In this document: piece after piece, positions 1-8,412 of the stretch | Position numbering within the stretch: the first letter of the stretch is position 1 | Layout of the letters: each line of letters begins with the position of its first letter | Assembly (NCBI GenBank): GCA_041584015.1 | Contig: JBFHES010000105.1 | Location: forward strand, 1 to 14,520 | DNA from: JBFHES01 sp041584015 | Lineage (GTDB): Bacteria > Bacteroidota > Bacteroidia > Bacteroidales > M50B96 | Direction of reading: 5' to 3' | Length of the DNA stretch: 14,520 nucleotides | Notes under the pieces: model-generated | The model's input: the letters and a program-made list of their open reading frames with translations, nothing else | What the model was told of the DNA's origin: nothing | The model's database searches: none | Position numbers and translations under genes: made by a program

Positions 1-3000
1 CTGAAGACTCTCCAATTTACTAATTCACCATCAACAAAACCTTCTACCGGAGTAGGGTTAGTAGTGAATAGGTCATCTCTCCATGCCTGAACAATTGTCT
101 GTGCACCAGTTACCATTGTATAACCAGCACAAACACCAGCAGGAGTAAATGCTCCAATATAATCACCAGCCTGAAGAGCTTCTCCACCAATAGTAACACC
201 CGCAGTTGGGATAATAAAGGTATGAGCTTCATCAGTGATAGTGAAATTCCATGATGCAGGTAAAGCTGGATCGCCAGAACCAGTATCATAAGCACTACAA
301 CCAGTAATGTCGTCTTTAACAACAACACAATAATTACCAGCAGCTAATCCATTTACATCTGAGTTAGCAACAAACGGTGCACTATTCCAAGAGTAAGTAT
401 AAGTACCCGGAGTAGAAACAGTAACATCAGCAGCACCATCGGTAAGACCATTACATGAAACATCACTTACAACAGTTGCAGTTGCAGTAATTGCAGCAGG
501 CTGTGTAATATTCCATAATTCTTGCTGCTCACACTGATCAGCATCTTCAACAGTAAGACCATAAGAATATGATAAAACTGAAGTTGGAATTCCAATATTA
601 TTATTTGTAGGTGTTGTACTTAAACCATTACCCCACGCATAAGTATATGGAGGAACACCACCAGAAACACTTACACTAATACTACCGTTATTGAAACCAT
701 AACACTCAATAGTATAATTATTTGCAGAGAATGATGAAATAGAAGTTGTTGTGATTACAATTGGAGCAGGCTCAACGATTGGAGCAGTCCATGTATCGAA
801 ACAACCATTTGCATCAACAATCTTAACACCATAATTACCTGCTGTCAGGTTGTTATTGGTAGTAGATGTTAAAGGATCAGTTTCTTCAAAGAAGAATATT
901 GATGGGTTTGGATCAGCATACCACTTAAAAGTATATGGTGCAGTACCTGTACCAGGAACAACATTTACCTGAATGTAACCATCATCAAGACCATTACAAG
1001 TAATGTCTTCTGGAGTAATCCATGCATCAAGTAATAATGGTTGAGTTAAAGTTACTGTTGCTGGAAGAACAGTAGTTACTGCATTTGCATCAGTAACTGT
1101 AACTGAGTACTCACCAGCTGGCAATCCTGTTGGATCTTCAATTGTAGAAACAACACCAGGAGCTGAAACTTCTTCCCAAGCATATGTATATGGTGCAACA
1201 CCACCATCAACAGTTACATTAATAGATCCGGTTGAGAATCCATTACAAAGAACATCAACCTGACTATCATAACTTACAGTAAATCCACCTGGCTCATTTA
1301 ATACAACAGAACCTGTTACAATACAAGGACCTGTTGCGCTAGCATCAGTTACAGTATAGAAGTACGTTCCAGCGTATAAATTTGACAAATTAAAATCAGT
1401 AGATGTATAAGAAGTAGGACCAGTCCAAGCTACAGTTAATGGAGCAGTTCCACCACCAGCTAATAAATCAATAGTTCCATCATTATTACCAAAGAATGAA
1501 ATACCAAAACCACTATAATCAGAGATTGTAGCACTTACGGTAATTGCACTCGGCTCATTGATTGTCCAGTTATCAGTTAACTGACAACCATTTGCATCAC
1601 TTACATTAAGTGTATAAGTATCAGGAGCAAGTCCTGTTAAATCAACATTATTTTCATTTAGAGCAGTAATACTTGCACCAGTCCATAAATGGATATATGG
1701 AGCAGTACCACCAACAACTGTTGTTGCAATTGTACCATCATCAGCACCATTACAAGAAGCATCAACTGCTACAGCTGTTAAAAGATATTCTGCTGGTTGA
1801 GTTAAATCACCTGTTGCAGAAACAGTACATCCATTCGCGTCAGTAACTAAAACGGTATAAGTTCCAGCTGGCTGAGCACTTAGATTAGGATCTGAAGAAC
1901 CAGTATTCCATGAATAATCATAAGCTAGATCTCCAACATTTACTATTGGATATTGTGTACCACCTTGAACATCTAAAGGAATTGAACCAACAGCTCCGTA
2001 ACAAGCTAAAGCTGCAGGATTGATGCTTGCTGTTAAAGCAGCACCAGGTTCAGCAACTACATATTGTAATACCAATGTACAAGAAGTAGCATCAGTTATA
2101 GTAGCAGTATATGCTCCGGCAGCTAAACCTGTAATAGATTCACCTGTATCGCCATTGCTCCAAGTTACTGTTCTAGGGGCAACTCCACCGGCAGAAACAA
2201 AACTAATTGCACCTGTTAACTCACCATTACAAGCCACATCAGTTACAAGCTCTGAAGAAACTGATATAGCTACAGGCTCAGCAATTGTCCAGTCATCTGT
2301 CAATTCACAGAAGTTAGCATCTTTAACAGTTACAGCATATGTTCCAGCAGCTAATGCATTTAGATTAGCATCTGTTTCATTAAGTGCGGTTACACTTGGA
2401 CCAGTCCAGAAGTATGTATAAGCGCCGGTTCCACCAACAACTGTTGTTGCAATAGTTCCATCATCTGCTCCATTACAAGTAATATCTGTTGGAGTTCCTG
2501 ATAGCAAGTATTCCGCAGGCTGTGTTAAATCACCTGATGTAGAAACGGTACATCCATTAACATCAGTTACTGTTACTGTATATGTTCCAGCTAATTGATT
2601 TTGTAATACCTGAGTTGTTCCACCTTGCGACCATAAATATGTAAATGGGCCTGTTCCGCCACTTACATCTAGAGGGATTGTACCATCATCACCGTAACAT
2701 GTTAATGCTACAGGATTAATTGATGCTGTTAAAGCTGCACTTGGCTCATTAACAATATATGACATTGTTGCAGTACAAGCAGGAATGCTGGCATCTGAAA
2801 CAACTAGGTCATATTGTCCTTGTCCAAGACCAGAAATTGATGCACCTGTGTAAGTACCACCATTCCAAGAATATGTTAATGGTAAAACGCCGCCAGTAGC
2901 ACTAAGCGAAATACTACCTGTTAAGGCACCATTACAATCTACATCAACAATTGTTGCAGCACCAATAACAATTTCTGTTGGTTCAGTAATTGTCCAAGTA

Positions 3001-5720
3001 TCTGTTAATTCACATAGATTAGCATCTTTAACTGTTACCGCATAAGTTCCAGCCTCTAAAGATGCTAAACTAGCATCAGTTTCATTTAGACCTGTTACAC
3101 TAGTACCAGTCCAGAAATATGTATATGCTCCAGTTCCACCTGCAACCGTTGTTGCAATAGAACCATCATTAGCACCAAAACATGTAATATCAACTGGTGC
3201 TCCTACCAAGCTATATGCAGCTGGTTGAGTTAAATCACCTGTAGCAGAAACAGTACAGAGATTAGCATCAGTTACAGTTACTGTATACGTTCCAGCTAAT
3301 TGATTTTGTAAAACTTGAGTTGTTCCACCTTGAGACCATAAATATGTAAATGGGCCAGTTCCACCGCTAACATCTAGAGGGATTGTACCATCATCGCCAT
3401 AACATGTTAATGCTACAGGATTAATTGATGCAGATAAAGCAGCACCTGGTTCATTAACAATGTAAGGTGATACCAACTCACAAGCAGGAGTACTAGCATC
3501 TGAAATAGTTGCTGTATAAGTTCCAGCAGCTAAACCATTAATTGTTTCACCAGTTGCACCATTACTCCAATTCACTGTTAAAGGAGCAACTCCACCAGCA
3601 GCAACAAAACTAATGCTACCTGTTAACTCACCATTACAAGCAACATCAGTAACAACTTCTGAAGAAACAGTTATTGCTACAGGCTGACTAACAATCCATG
3701 AATCATTAATTGAACATCCATTCACATCTTCTACAGTTACTGCATATGTTCCAGGAGCAAGCGCAGTTAAATTTGCATTATTTTCATTTGCAACTGTAAT
3801 ACTTGGGCCAGTCCATAAATAGGTATAAGCACCAGTACCGCCTCCAACTGTAGTTACAATTGAACCATCATTTGTAGAATTACAACTTAAACCAGTTTCT
3901 ACGCCACTTAATGTAAGCGCAGCAGGTTCAGTAACATCATCTGAAACAATTAGCTCACAAGCATTATCATCAGTAATAGTTAAGGTATAAGTTCCAGCTA
4001 CTTTAGCCGTAATACTTTCAGAGCTCTCGCCTGAAGACCATAAATATGTATAAGGACTTGTTCCACCTGCTGTAACAACCGTAACTGTACCATCATTATC
4101 ACCGGCACAATTAAGAGCACTACCTGCAATAGTTGCAGAAAGAACAGCAGTTGGTTGATCTACAGAATAAGCTTCTGTTGCAGTACATCCATTTGCATCT
4201 GTTACTGTAACCTCATATGATCCAGCTGCAAGAGCAGAAAGATCTTCAGTTGTTTCACCTGTTGCCCATGCATAATTATATGGTTCCGCTGGGAATAAGA
4301 ATTGTGTACCACCTGAAACTGTTAAGTCAATTGCTCCGGTTGATAACCCAAAACATAGTACATCAGTGATAGATTGAACAATATTAATTGCTGATGGCTC
4401 AAGAACGGTGTATTGCTTATTTGAAATACAACCAGCCTGATCAGTAATTGTTACTGTGTAAGTTCCTCCTGCCAATGAAGAAATAGTAGCAAGAGTTCCA
4501 CCATTAGACCATAAATAAGAATAAGGTGCAGATCCACCTGATGTTGTTAAAGCAACTTCACCTACATTAACACCATTACAAGTAAGATCTGTAATTGCAT
4601 CAGTTACGATTAACTCGAACGCTGCACCAACTGTTGTTGTTTCCGTTTGTGTACATCCGTTAGCATCTGTTACTGTTACCGTATAATCACCAGCTTCAAT
4701 AGCAGAAATGTCTTCAGTTATTGCAGAAAAAGCATTTGGTCCTGACCATGAATATTGGAAAGCACCATTACCTGTTACTGTTAAATCGATTGAACCATCA
4801 AAGGCACCAAAACAGTTTACAGGAGTTGGTGTAGCAGTAATTGTCATTCCAGCAGGCTCAAGCACAGTATATGCAGGTTCTGTAGATTGACAATTGTTTG
4901 CATCTTGTACAACCAATGTATAGTCACCAGGGCCAATGCCTGTAATTGAGCCAGCAAAATTATTACCGCTCAATGAATTTGTATATCCGTTGGTAGCTGT
5001 CCAAGTATATGTAAACGGAGGAAATCCTCCACCTTGGATACCTAAACTTACAGAGATTGCTCCATCATCAGCTCCGAAACAGTTAACATCAGTTACTGAC
5101 TCGAAAATGTTGATTTTTGCAGGGTTTGATAAAACTACGGTTGGACTAGGATCAGCCTCACAACCATTAGCATCATGTACAACTGCACTAAAAGCACCAG
5201 CACACATATTTTGTCTTAAAGCTGTGGTAACAGAACTTGTTCCCCATGCATATGTGTATGGAGGTGTTCCGGTATCAGTAGCATCGACAACAATTTCAAT
5301 CTCACCATTACAGGCATTGAAACATGTGATCTGCTGATTAACGATAATTGTAGCAGCAAGATCCGGAGGATCCTGTAAAGTTAATGTTGCCACATCGCTA
5401 TCTCCAGGATTACCAGCATCTGTTATTGTAACAGTATACGTTCCTGCAGGAATTCCGGACAACAAATCATTTGTCACACCAGTGTTCCATGCGTACGTAT
5501 AAGTTCCTGTACCTCCTACAGCAACAGCAGTTAACTGTCCGTCGCCATCTCCAGTACAAGAAATTTCCTGGGTTACATCAATGCTCGCAGTAATTTGAGC
5601 ATGACTTACCTGGGCCCCTAAAGAGAATAAAATCGCTGGCAGAATCAGAGCCAGCATCCTTACTTTAGAGCTTGAGAATTTGCCAAAAAGCAAATTACTT
5701 CGTTTAGTAGAGATTCTCAT
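1..5720 (-). CDS. giant SprB-repeat surface adhesin, N-terminal part (partial, runs off left edge)
   Basis: Read on the minus strand from an ATG at 5718-5720, one frame stays open for 1906 codons to the window edge, with no stop or net frameshift. An in-frame stop at 5736-5738 supports this start. The protein has a signal peptide and then about 22 tandem units of roughly 75-90 residues, each running: a Cys-x-Gly motif, DG(S/T)I, GG..PYTY.W, (A/P)GTYTVTVTDANGC, and a closing (E/Q)P. This matches the SprB repeat, known from the gliding adhesin SprB of Flavobacterium johnsoniae and from many T9SS-exported Bacteroidota proteins. Repeated units probably form a stalk of beta-sandwich domains outside the cell. 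After unit 22 a different domain begins. The C-terminus, where a T9SS signal or anchor would lie, is missing. A role in attachment or gliding is inference; no gliding or T9SS machinery genes are present here. Confidence 0.93.
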   Translation of the reverse strand, partial: MRISTKRSNLLFGKFSSSKVRMLALILPAILFSLGAQVSHAQITASIDVTQEISCTGDGDGQLTAVAVGGTGTYTYAWNTGVTNDLLSGIPAGTYTVTITDAGNPGDSDVATLTLQDPPDLAATIIVNQQITCFNACNGEIEIVVDATDTGTPPYTYAWGTSSVTTALRQNMCAGAFSAVVHDANGCEADPSPTVVLSNPAKINIFESVTDVNCFGADDGAISVSLGIQGGGFPPFTYTWTATNGYTNSLSGNNFAGSITGIGPGDYTLVVQDANNCQSTEPAYTVLEPAGMTITATPTPVNCFGAFDGSIDLTVTGNGAFQYSWSGPNAFSAITEDISAIEAGDYTVTVTDANGCTQTETTTVGAAFELIVTDAITDLTCNGVNVGEVALTTSGGSAPYSYLWSNGGTLATISSLAGGTYTVTITDQAGCISNKQYTVLEPSAINIVQSITDVLCFGLSTGAIDLTVSGGTQFLFPAEPYNYAWATGETTEDLSALAAGSYEVTVTDANGCTATEAYSVDQPTAVLSATIAGSALNCAGDNDGTVTVVTAGGTSPYTYLWSSGESSESITAKVAGTYTLTITDDNACELIVSDDVTEPAALTLSGVETGLSCNSTNDGSIVTTVGGGTGAYTYLWTGPSITVANENNANLTALAPGTYAVTVEDVNGCSINDSWIVSQPVAITVSSEVVTDVACNGELTGSISFVAAGGVAPLTVNWSNGATGETINGLAAGTYTATISDASTPACELVSPYIVNEPGAALSASINPVALTCYGDDGTIPLDVSGGTGPFTYLWSQGGTTQVLQNQLAGTYTVTVTDANLCTVSATGDLTQPAAYSLVGAPVDITCFGANDGSIATTVAGGTGAYTYFWTGTSVTGLNETDASLASLEAGTYAVTVKDANLCELTDTWTITEPTEIVIGAATIVDVDCNGALTGSISLSATGGVLPLTYSWNGGTYTGASISGLGQGQYDLVVSDASIPACTATMSYIVNEPSAALTASINPVALTCYGDDGTIPLDVSGGTGPFTYLWSQGGTTQVLQNQLAGTYTVTVTDVNGCTVSTSGDLTQPAEYLLSGTPTDITCNGADDGTIATTVVGGTGAYTYFWTGPSVTALNETDANLNALAAGTYAVTVKDANFCELTDDWTIAEPVAISVSSELVTDVACNGELTGAISFVSAGGVAPRTVTWSNGDTGESITGLAAGAYTATITDATSCTLVLQYVVAEPGAALTASINPAALACYGAVGSIPLDVQGGTQYPIVNVGDLAYDYSWNTGSSDPNLSAQPAGTYTVLVTDANGCTVSATGDLTQPAEYLLTAVAVDASCNGADDGTIATTVVGGTAPYIHLWTGASITALNENNVDLTGLAPDTYTLNVSDANGCQLTDNWTINEPSAITVSATISDYSGFGISFFGNNDGTIDLLAGGGTAPLTVAWTGPTSYTSTDFNLSNLYAGTYFYTVTDASATGPCIVTGSVVLNEPGGFTVSYDSQVDVLCNGFSTGSINVTVDGGVAPYTYAWEEVSAPGVVSTIEDPTGLPAGEYSVTVTDANAVTTVLPATVTLTQPLLLDAWITPEDITCNGLDDGYIQVNVVPGTGTAPYTFKWYADPNPSIFFFEETDPLTSTTNNNLTAGNYGVKIVDANGCFDTWTAPIVEPAPIVITTTSISSFSANNYTIECYGFNNGSISVSVSGGVPPYTYAWGNGLSTTPTNNNIGIPTSVLSYSYGLTVEDADQCEQQELWNITQPAAITATATVVSDVSCNGLTDGAADVTVSTPGTYTYSWNSAPFVANSDVNGLAAGNYCVVVKDDITGCSAYDTGSGDPALPASWNFTITDEAHTFIIPTAGVTIGGEALQAGDYIGAFTPAGVCAGYTMVTGAQTIVQAWRDDLFTTNPTPVEGFVDGELVNWRVF
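3..257 (-). other. start of a non-SprB extracellular domain
   Basis: After the last repeat the protein changes character. It reads SWNFTITDEAHTFIIP, then GVTIGGEALQAGDYIGAF, VCAGY, QAWRDD and EGFVDGELVNWRVF up to the window edge. The pattern GDYIGAF, CAGY, a Trp-rich strand and a (D/E)GF..GE...W end is one I recognise as recurring in T9SS-linked Bacteroidota proteins; I cannot give it a family name with certainty. The frame is the same as that of the repeats, so this is one protein. Confidence 0.6.
1794..2516 (-). repeat. super-repeat copy 3 (SprB units 14-16)
   Basis: The third A-B-C block is 723 nt, or 241 residues. The A and B units are close to copies 2 and 1 respectively (VTDVACNGELTGAISF). 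The C unit has diverged: CYGAVGSIPLDVQGGT is followed by a short insertion (QYPIVNVGDLA) before the Tyr-x-Trp motif. A fourth A-type unit (unit 17) follows directly, and unit 18 looks like a decayed B type, so the ancestral array may have had four blocks. Confidence 0.82.
2517..3221 (-). repeat. super-repeat copy 2 (SprB units 11-13)
   Basis: The second A-B-C block is 705 nt, or 235 residues. Its type A unit reads AYTYFWTGTS and GTYAVTVKDANLCELTD. Its B unit is the most divergent of the three (VDVDCNGALTGSISL). Its C unit repeats CYGDDGTIPLDVSGGTGPF exactly as in copy 1. Confidence 0.85.
3222..3923 (-). repeat. super-repeat copy 1 (SprB units 8-10)
   Basis: This is the first of three consecutive blocks with the same order of unit types. 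Type A has AYTYLWTGPS, an Asn/Glu-rich stretch and GTYAVTV. Type B has VTDVACNGELTGSISF. Type C has SINPVALTCYGDDGTIPLDV and ends GDLTQP. The block is 702 nt, or 234 residues. Its C unit is nearly the same as that of copy 2 at the nucleotide level. Confidence 0.85.
5598..5720 (-). other. signal peptide of the SprB-repeat protein
   Basis: The first 41 residues have a long basic N-region (about 21 residues, rich in Lys, Arg and Ser), a hydrophobic core (MLALILPAILFSLGA) and a likely signal peptidase I site after Ser-His-Ala, leaving Gln as the first mature residue. This implies Sec export to the periplasm, the normal first step for T9SS substrates. A second in-frame ATG at residue 22 (5655-5657) would give a more ordinary 20-residue signal peptide, so the exact start is not certain. 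Confidence 0.8.
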
Positions 5721-6151
5721 AGTTTTAAGTTTAGATTATTACTATTATTTATTTCGTGATATATATTATTTACTTTTTTCATTCCTTTTTTATACTGAAA
5801 CCAGCGAATTTCAATCCAATCCGCTAGCAATTCGGTTAAATTAACCAAATCAATAAATCTCGACCCAGAATACTACATGCCTGCAAGCAAGCAAGTTATT
5901 CTGCTATTTCTGTTCTTTTTCCGGCCGCTAATACATTCCTTCTTATCAAAGAGTAAACATAAAAAATAAATTTGAAAATTACAACCTGCTTTCTTTAAAT
6001 TTTCTCTATCGCTATCTTAGATTTAATCGAGGATATAGAAGGGTGAACACCCTTTTTAAGACCAGCTTTTATCACTATTTTTAAGTTCACCAAAGAAAAT
6101 AACTTTCAAAAAACAACACCTCATTAACGACTTATTTTCAACAACTTAGAC
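5721..6151. other. 431-base intergenic region without a convincing gene
   Basis: This AT-rich gap separates the hydrolase stop codon from the adhesin start; both genes are on the minus strand. It must contain the adhesin promoter, but I find no clean TAnnTTTG box reading leftwards. The nearest match is TACTCTTTG at 5947-5955, which has one extra base in the spacer. A small hairpin lies at 6039-6054. A 30-codon open frame at 5877-5969 (plus strand) is treated as chance. Confidence 0.6.
6039..6057 (+). terminator. weak hairpin followed by T-run (plus-strand sense)
   Basis: A 6-bp stem, AAGGGT pairing with ACCCTT around a GAAC loop, is followed by TTT on the plus strand. The neighbouring genes are on the minus strand, where the stem is not followed by a T-run, so it does not look like a classic terminator for the hydrolase gene. 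It may be chance or a weak structure. Confidence 0.3.
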
Positions 6152-6940
6152 TCATACATCTACATCTGTAATAAAATTAACGATTTCTCGACCCACTAGC
6201 AAGGGATTTTCAACGGGCATCACATGCCCTTCTCCTTTGATTATCTGCACTTTATCACCAAACACCTTCCGTTCCTTTCGCACTTGGAGCGAATTTAAGA
6301 TTTGATCATCAAATCCATGCAAAACAATAAAAGGTAACGAACTACTTAAAAGCCAATTCATATAGTTTTTTCTATGAATCATTGATGTAATCTGACTAAT
6401 CTGGACTTCTACATTCAGACTTATTGCTAAACTCAAATTTTCTTTAAATAACGCAGTATTATTTCTTATGAAATTAGCTGAATATGATCTTCTTAAACCG
6501 AACTGTACAATACTTTTCTGCGCGCCGTTCCGCAACAATTCTATCTCGCGGAGTCGGAGAGCACTTTTCTGAGGTTGATCTGCGCTTAATATTACATTCA
6601 GCAAAAAAAGAGCTTTAATGGTTGAAAAATAATTACGAGCATAATAAAGTGCAACATACCCACCAAGCGAATGTCCAACAATAATAAGCTCACTAATATT
6701 CAATTGCTTACGTATGTGATCTACATACCTGGCTACATAATCAATGTAGTCGTCCCCATCAGGTATCCTAATATTTAAATCGGGTATAATAAGCATGTAT
6801 TTATCCGATAACATTTGAGCATAGACCTCCCAAATACTATAATATTCGAGATAGCCATGTAGCAGCAATACGGGAGTGCCATTACCATATATATAATAGG
6901 GATGCCGGGACGCACCAATTGCAACGCTTTTCTTATGCAT
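6152..6940 (-). CDS. alpha/beta-fold hydrolase
   Basis: The product is 262 residues, cytoplasmic, with no signal peptide or membrane segment visible. It has the order expected of the alpha/beta hydrolase fold: LLLHGY (residues 25-30, oxyanion region), the nucleophile elbow GHSLGG with Ser91, a helical lid at about 115-195, LHGFDD with the probable acid Asp212, and GEGH with His239. The DxRGHGxS motif common in esterase and haloperoxidase-like members is absent; the region reads PDLNIRIPDGDDY. The substrate cannot be told. I chose the ATG at 6938-6940 rather than an in-frame TTG at 6959-6961, because the TTG lies inside the T-run of the upstream terminator and the residues after the ATG suit a cytosolic start. 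The gene follows the aminopeptidase pair in the same direction but is separated from it by a strong terminator. Confidence 0.85.
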   Translation of the reverse strand: MHKKSVAIGASRHPYYIYGNGTPVLLLHGYLEYYSIWEVYAQMLSDKYMLIIPDLNIRIPDGDDYIDYVARYVDHIRKQLNISELIIVGHSLGGYVALYYARNYFSTIKALFLLNVILSADQPQKSALRLREIELLRNGAQKSIVQFGLRRSYSANFIRNNTALFKENLSLAISLNVEVQISQITSMIHRKNYMNWLLSSSLPFIVLHGFDDQILNSLQVRKERKVFGDKVQIIKGEGHVMPVENPLLVGREIVNFITDVDV

Positions 6941-6960
6941 TCTTATGCTGAGTATGATCA

Positions 6961-6988
6961 ATAAAAAAAGGCCGCTAAAAGCGGCCTT
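6961..6988 (-). terminator. intrinsic terminator after the aminopeptidase pair
   Basis: On the minus strand an 8-bp perfect stem, AAGGCCGC pairing with GCGGCCTT around a 5-nt loop, is followed by a run of T residues (plus-strand A-run 6963-6969). It starts 6 bases after the stop codon of the 462-aa aminopeptidase. The next gene in the same direction begins only about 20 bases beyond it. Confidence 0.85.
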
Positions 6989-6994
6989 GGAAAT

Positions 6995-8383
6995 TTATTC
7001 GTTCATTATTTTTTCTATTTCATCAACAGTGATTGGAATTCTCTTTCCTATCAACCTACTGCCATCTTTGGTTACAAGAATATCATCTTCTAATCTGATA
7101 CCACCAAAATCTCTGTATTCATTCACCTTATCAAAATTGATGTAATCATGATTTATTCCTTCGTTATACCATTTATCAATTAAAGCAGGTATGAAGTAAA
7201 TTCCAGGCTCATTAGTAATTACAAACCCTTCCTTCAATCGTTTACCCAAACGCAGGTAAGCAGTTCCGAACTGATCAATTCGTTGTGTCTCTTCATCATA
7301 TCCAACATAGTTCTCACCAAGATCCTCCATGTCGTGCACATCTAAGCCCATCATATGTCCTAAGCCATGCGGAAAAAACATGGCATGAGCACCATTCTTA
7401 ACAGCAGCATCAGCATCACCTTTCATCAATCCAAGTTTAATAAGTCCGGTTGCTATTACTTTGGCTGCCAGCAAATGAATGTCCTGGTACTTAACTCCAG
7501 GCTTAATTGCGGCTGTTGCTTTATTATTTGCCTCAAGAACTATTTCATAGATCTCACGCTGCTTTTGCGTGAATTTACCAGAAACAGGGAAGGTTCTGGT
7601 AAAATCAGATGCATACCCCATTGGTGTTTCTGCACCTGCATCGGTTAACAACATACGTCCATTGGTAAGCGTATTTCCATGGTTATGATTATGAAGTGTT
7701 TCGCCATGTACAGATAAAATTACAGGGAAAGATACCTTGCCATCATGACCTAGGGCTATTCCTTCAATACGCCCGGCTATCTGACTTTCAATAATACCCT
7801 CTTTGGCCATTCGCATGGAGGTTGTATGCATTTCATAACCTATTGCTGCAGCCTTCTCTAGTTCGGCAATTTCAAACTCATCTTTTATTTCGCGCAAACT
7901 AACTACAGCCTTTATCAACTCTACCGAAGCACTTGCTTTAACTTTAAGGTGATTAATGCCAGTTAGCTTTTCTAACAATAGCACATTTTCAGCACGATAT
8001 GGCGGCAGAAAATGAATTTTACGATCTTTGCTAATAGCATCTGTTATAAGCTCTTTAAGTGCAGAAAACTTGTACGTTTCAGCTACTCCAATTTTTGTCG
8101 ACTTTTCTTTTAAACTTGGCTGTGGTCCCATCCAAATTACATCATCAATATCAACATCATCGCCAAACAACATTTCCGCACCTGATTCAGCATCCAAAAC
8201 ACCTGCATAATTCTGATGATTCAATCCGAAAAAATACAAGAAGTTACTATCTTGTCTAAAATGATAGGTATTGGCAGGATAATTCATTGCTGCATCGCTA
8301 TTTCCTAAAATAAGAATCAATCCATCAGAAACCTTCTGCATAAGTTTCTGTCTTCTTGCAACATATACTTCTTTATTAAACAT
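6995..8383 (-). CDS. pepP: Xaa-Pro aminopeptidase (M24B family), 462 aa
   Basis: This enzyme would remove the N-terminal residue from peptides with proline in second position, in the cytoplasm. Residues 1-150 form the N-terminal aminopeptidase P domain (NTYHFRQDSNFLYFFGL is typical). Residues from about 165 form the pita-bread catalytic domain. All five dinuclear metal ligands are visible: Asp248 (LLTDAG), Asp260 (YASDFTRTFPVSG), His343 (HGLGHMMGLDVHD), Glu392 (NEPGIYF) and Glu432 (GGIRLEDD). The length fits the family. It lies 29 bases downstream of a paralogous gene and probably shares its transcript; a strong terminator follows. The ATG at 8381-8383 has an AT-rich leader without a Shine-Dalgarno sequence. 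The pepP symbol rests on the family, not on a proven orthologue. Confidence 0.94.
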   Translation of the reverse strand: MFNKEVYVARRQKLMQKVSDGLILILGNSDAAMNYPANTYHFRQDSNFLYFFGLNHQNYAGVLDAESGAEMLFGDDVDIDDVIWMGPQPSLKEKSTKIGVAETYKFSALKELITDAISKDRKIHFLPPYRAENVLLLEKLTGINHLKVKASASVELIKAVVSLREIKDEFEIAELEKAAAIGYEMHTTSMRMAKEGIIESQIAGRIEGIALGHDGKVSFPVILSVHGETLHNHNHGNTLTNGRMLLTDAGAETPMGYASDFTRTFPVSGKFTQKQREIYEIVLEANNKATAAIKPGVKYQDIHLLAAKVIATGLIKLGLMKGDADAAVKNGAHAMFFPHGLGHMMGLDVHDMEDLGENYVGYDEETQRIDQFGTAYLRLGKRLKEGFVITNEPGIYFIPALIDKWYNEGINHDYINFDKVNEYRDFGGIRLEDDILVTKDGSRLIGKRIPITVDEIEKIMNE

Positions 8384-8412
8384 AAATTTATATTTTATTT
8401 GTTATACATTAT

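Larger units (their letters stand above)
297..5597 (-). repeat. array of about 22 tandem SprB-like repeat units
   Basis: Hand translation of the minus strand shows about 22 consecutive units, most about 225-270 nt. Most units carry two cysteines, one in the early Cys-x-Gly motif and one in the late DANGC motif, suggesting one disulfide per unit. Exceptions are unit 1 (second Cys absent), unit 18 (first Cys replaced, reading FGISFFGNNDG), unit 19 (second Cys absent) and units 2 and 22 (extra Cys). Units 6 and 16 have insertions in the same loop just before the Y.Y.W motif. Units 20 and 21 have longer segments after the Trp. Units 8-17 follow a higher-order pattern listed separately. Confidence 0.9.

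Noticed and set aside
110..328. Leucine-rich open frame on the minus strand in another frame than the adhesin
   Set aside because: It overlaps the adhesin frame, which continues in frame with recognisable domain sequence to the window edge; the leucines come from reading repeat codons out of frame.
2020..5337. Long plus-strand open frames (for example 2020-2421 and 4936-5337) inside the adhesin gene
   Set aside because: They are antisense to a repetitive gene whose minus-strand frame is open and shows the conserved repeat pattern; their translations look like no known family and simply mirror the repeats.
297..5597. Regular repeats that might suggest a CRISPR array
   Set aside because: The period is about 225-270 nt, the repeats are degenerate and translate into one continuous protein with conserved residues, and there are no short unique spacers.
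5877..5969. Small plus-strand ORF of 30 codons with a hydrophobic core (QVILLFLFFF)
   Set aside because: Such an ORF is expected by chance in AT-rich DNA; it has no promoter or ribosome binding signal and no partner gene.
6941..6961. TTG start that would extend the hydrolase by seven residues
   Set aside because: The codon lies in the T-run of the upstream terminator, and the ATG at 6938-6940 is the better start.
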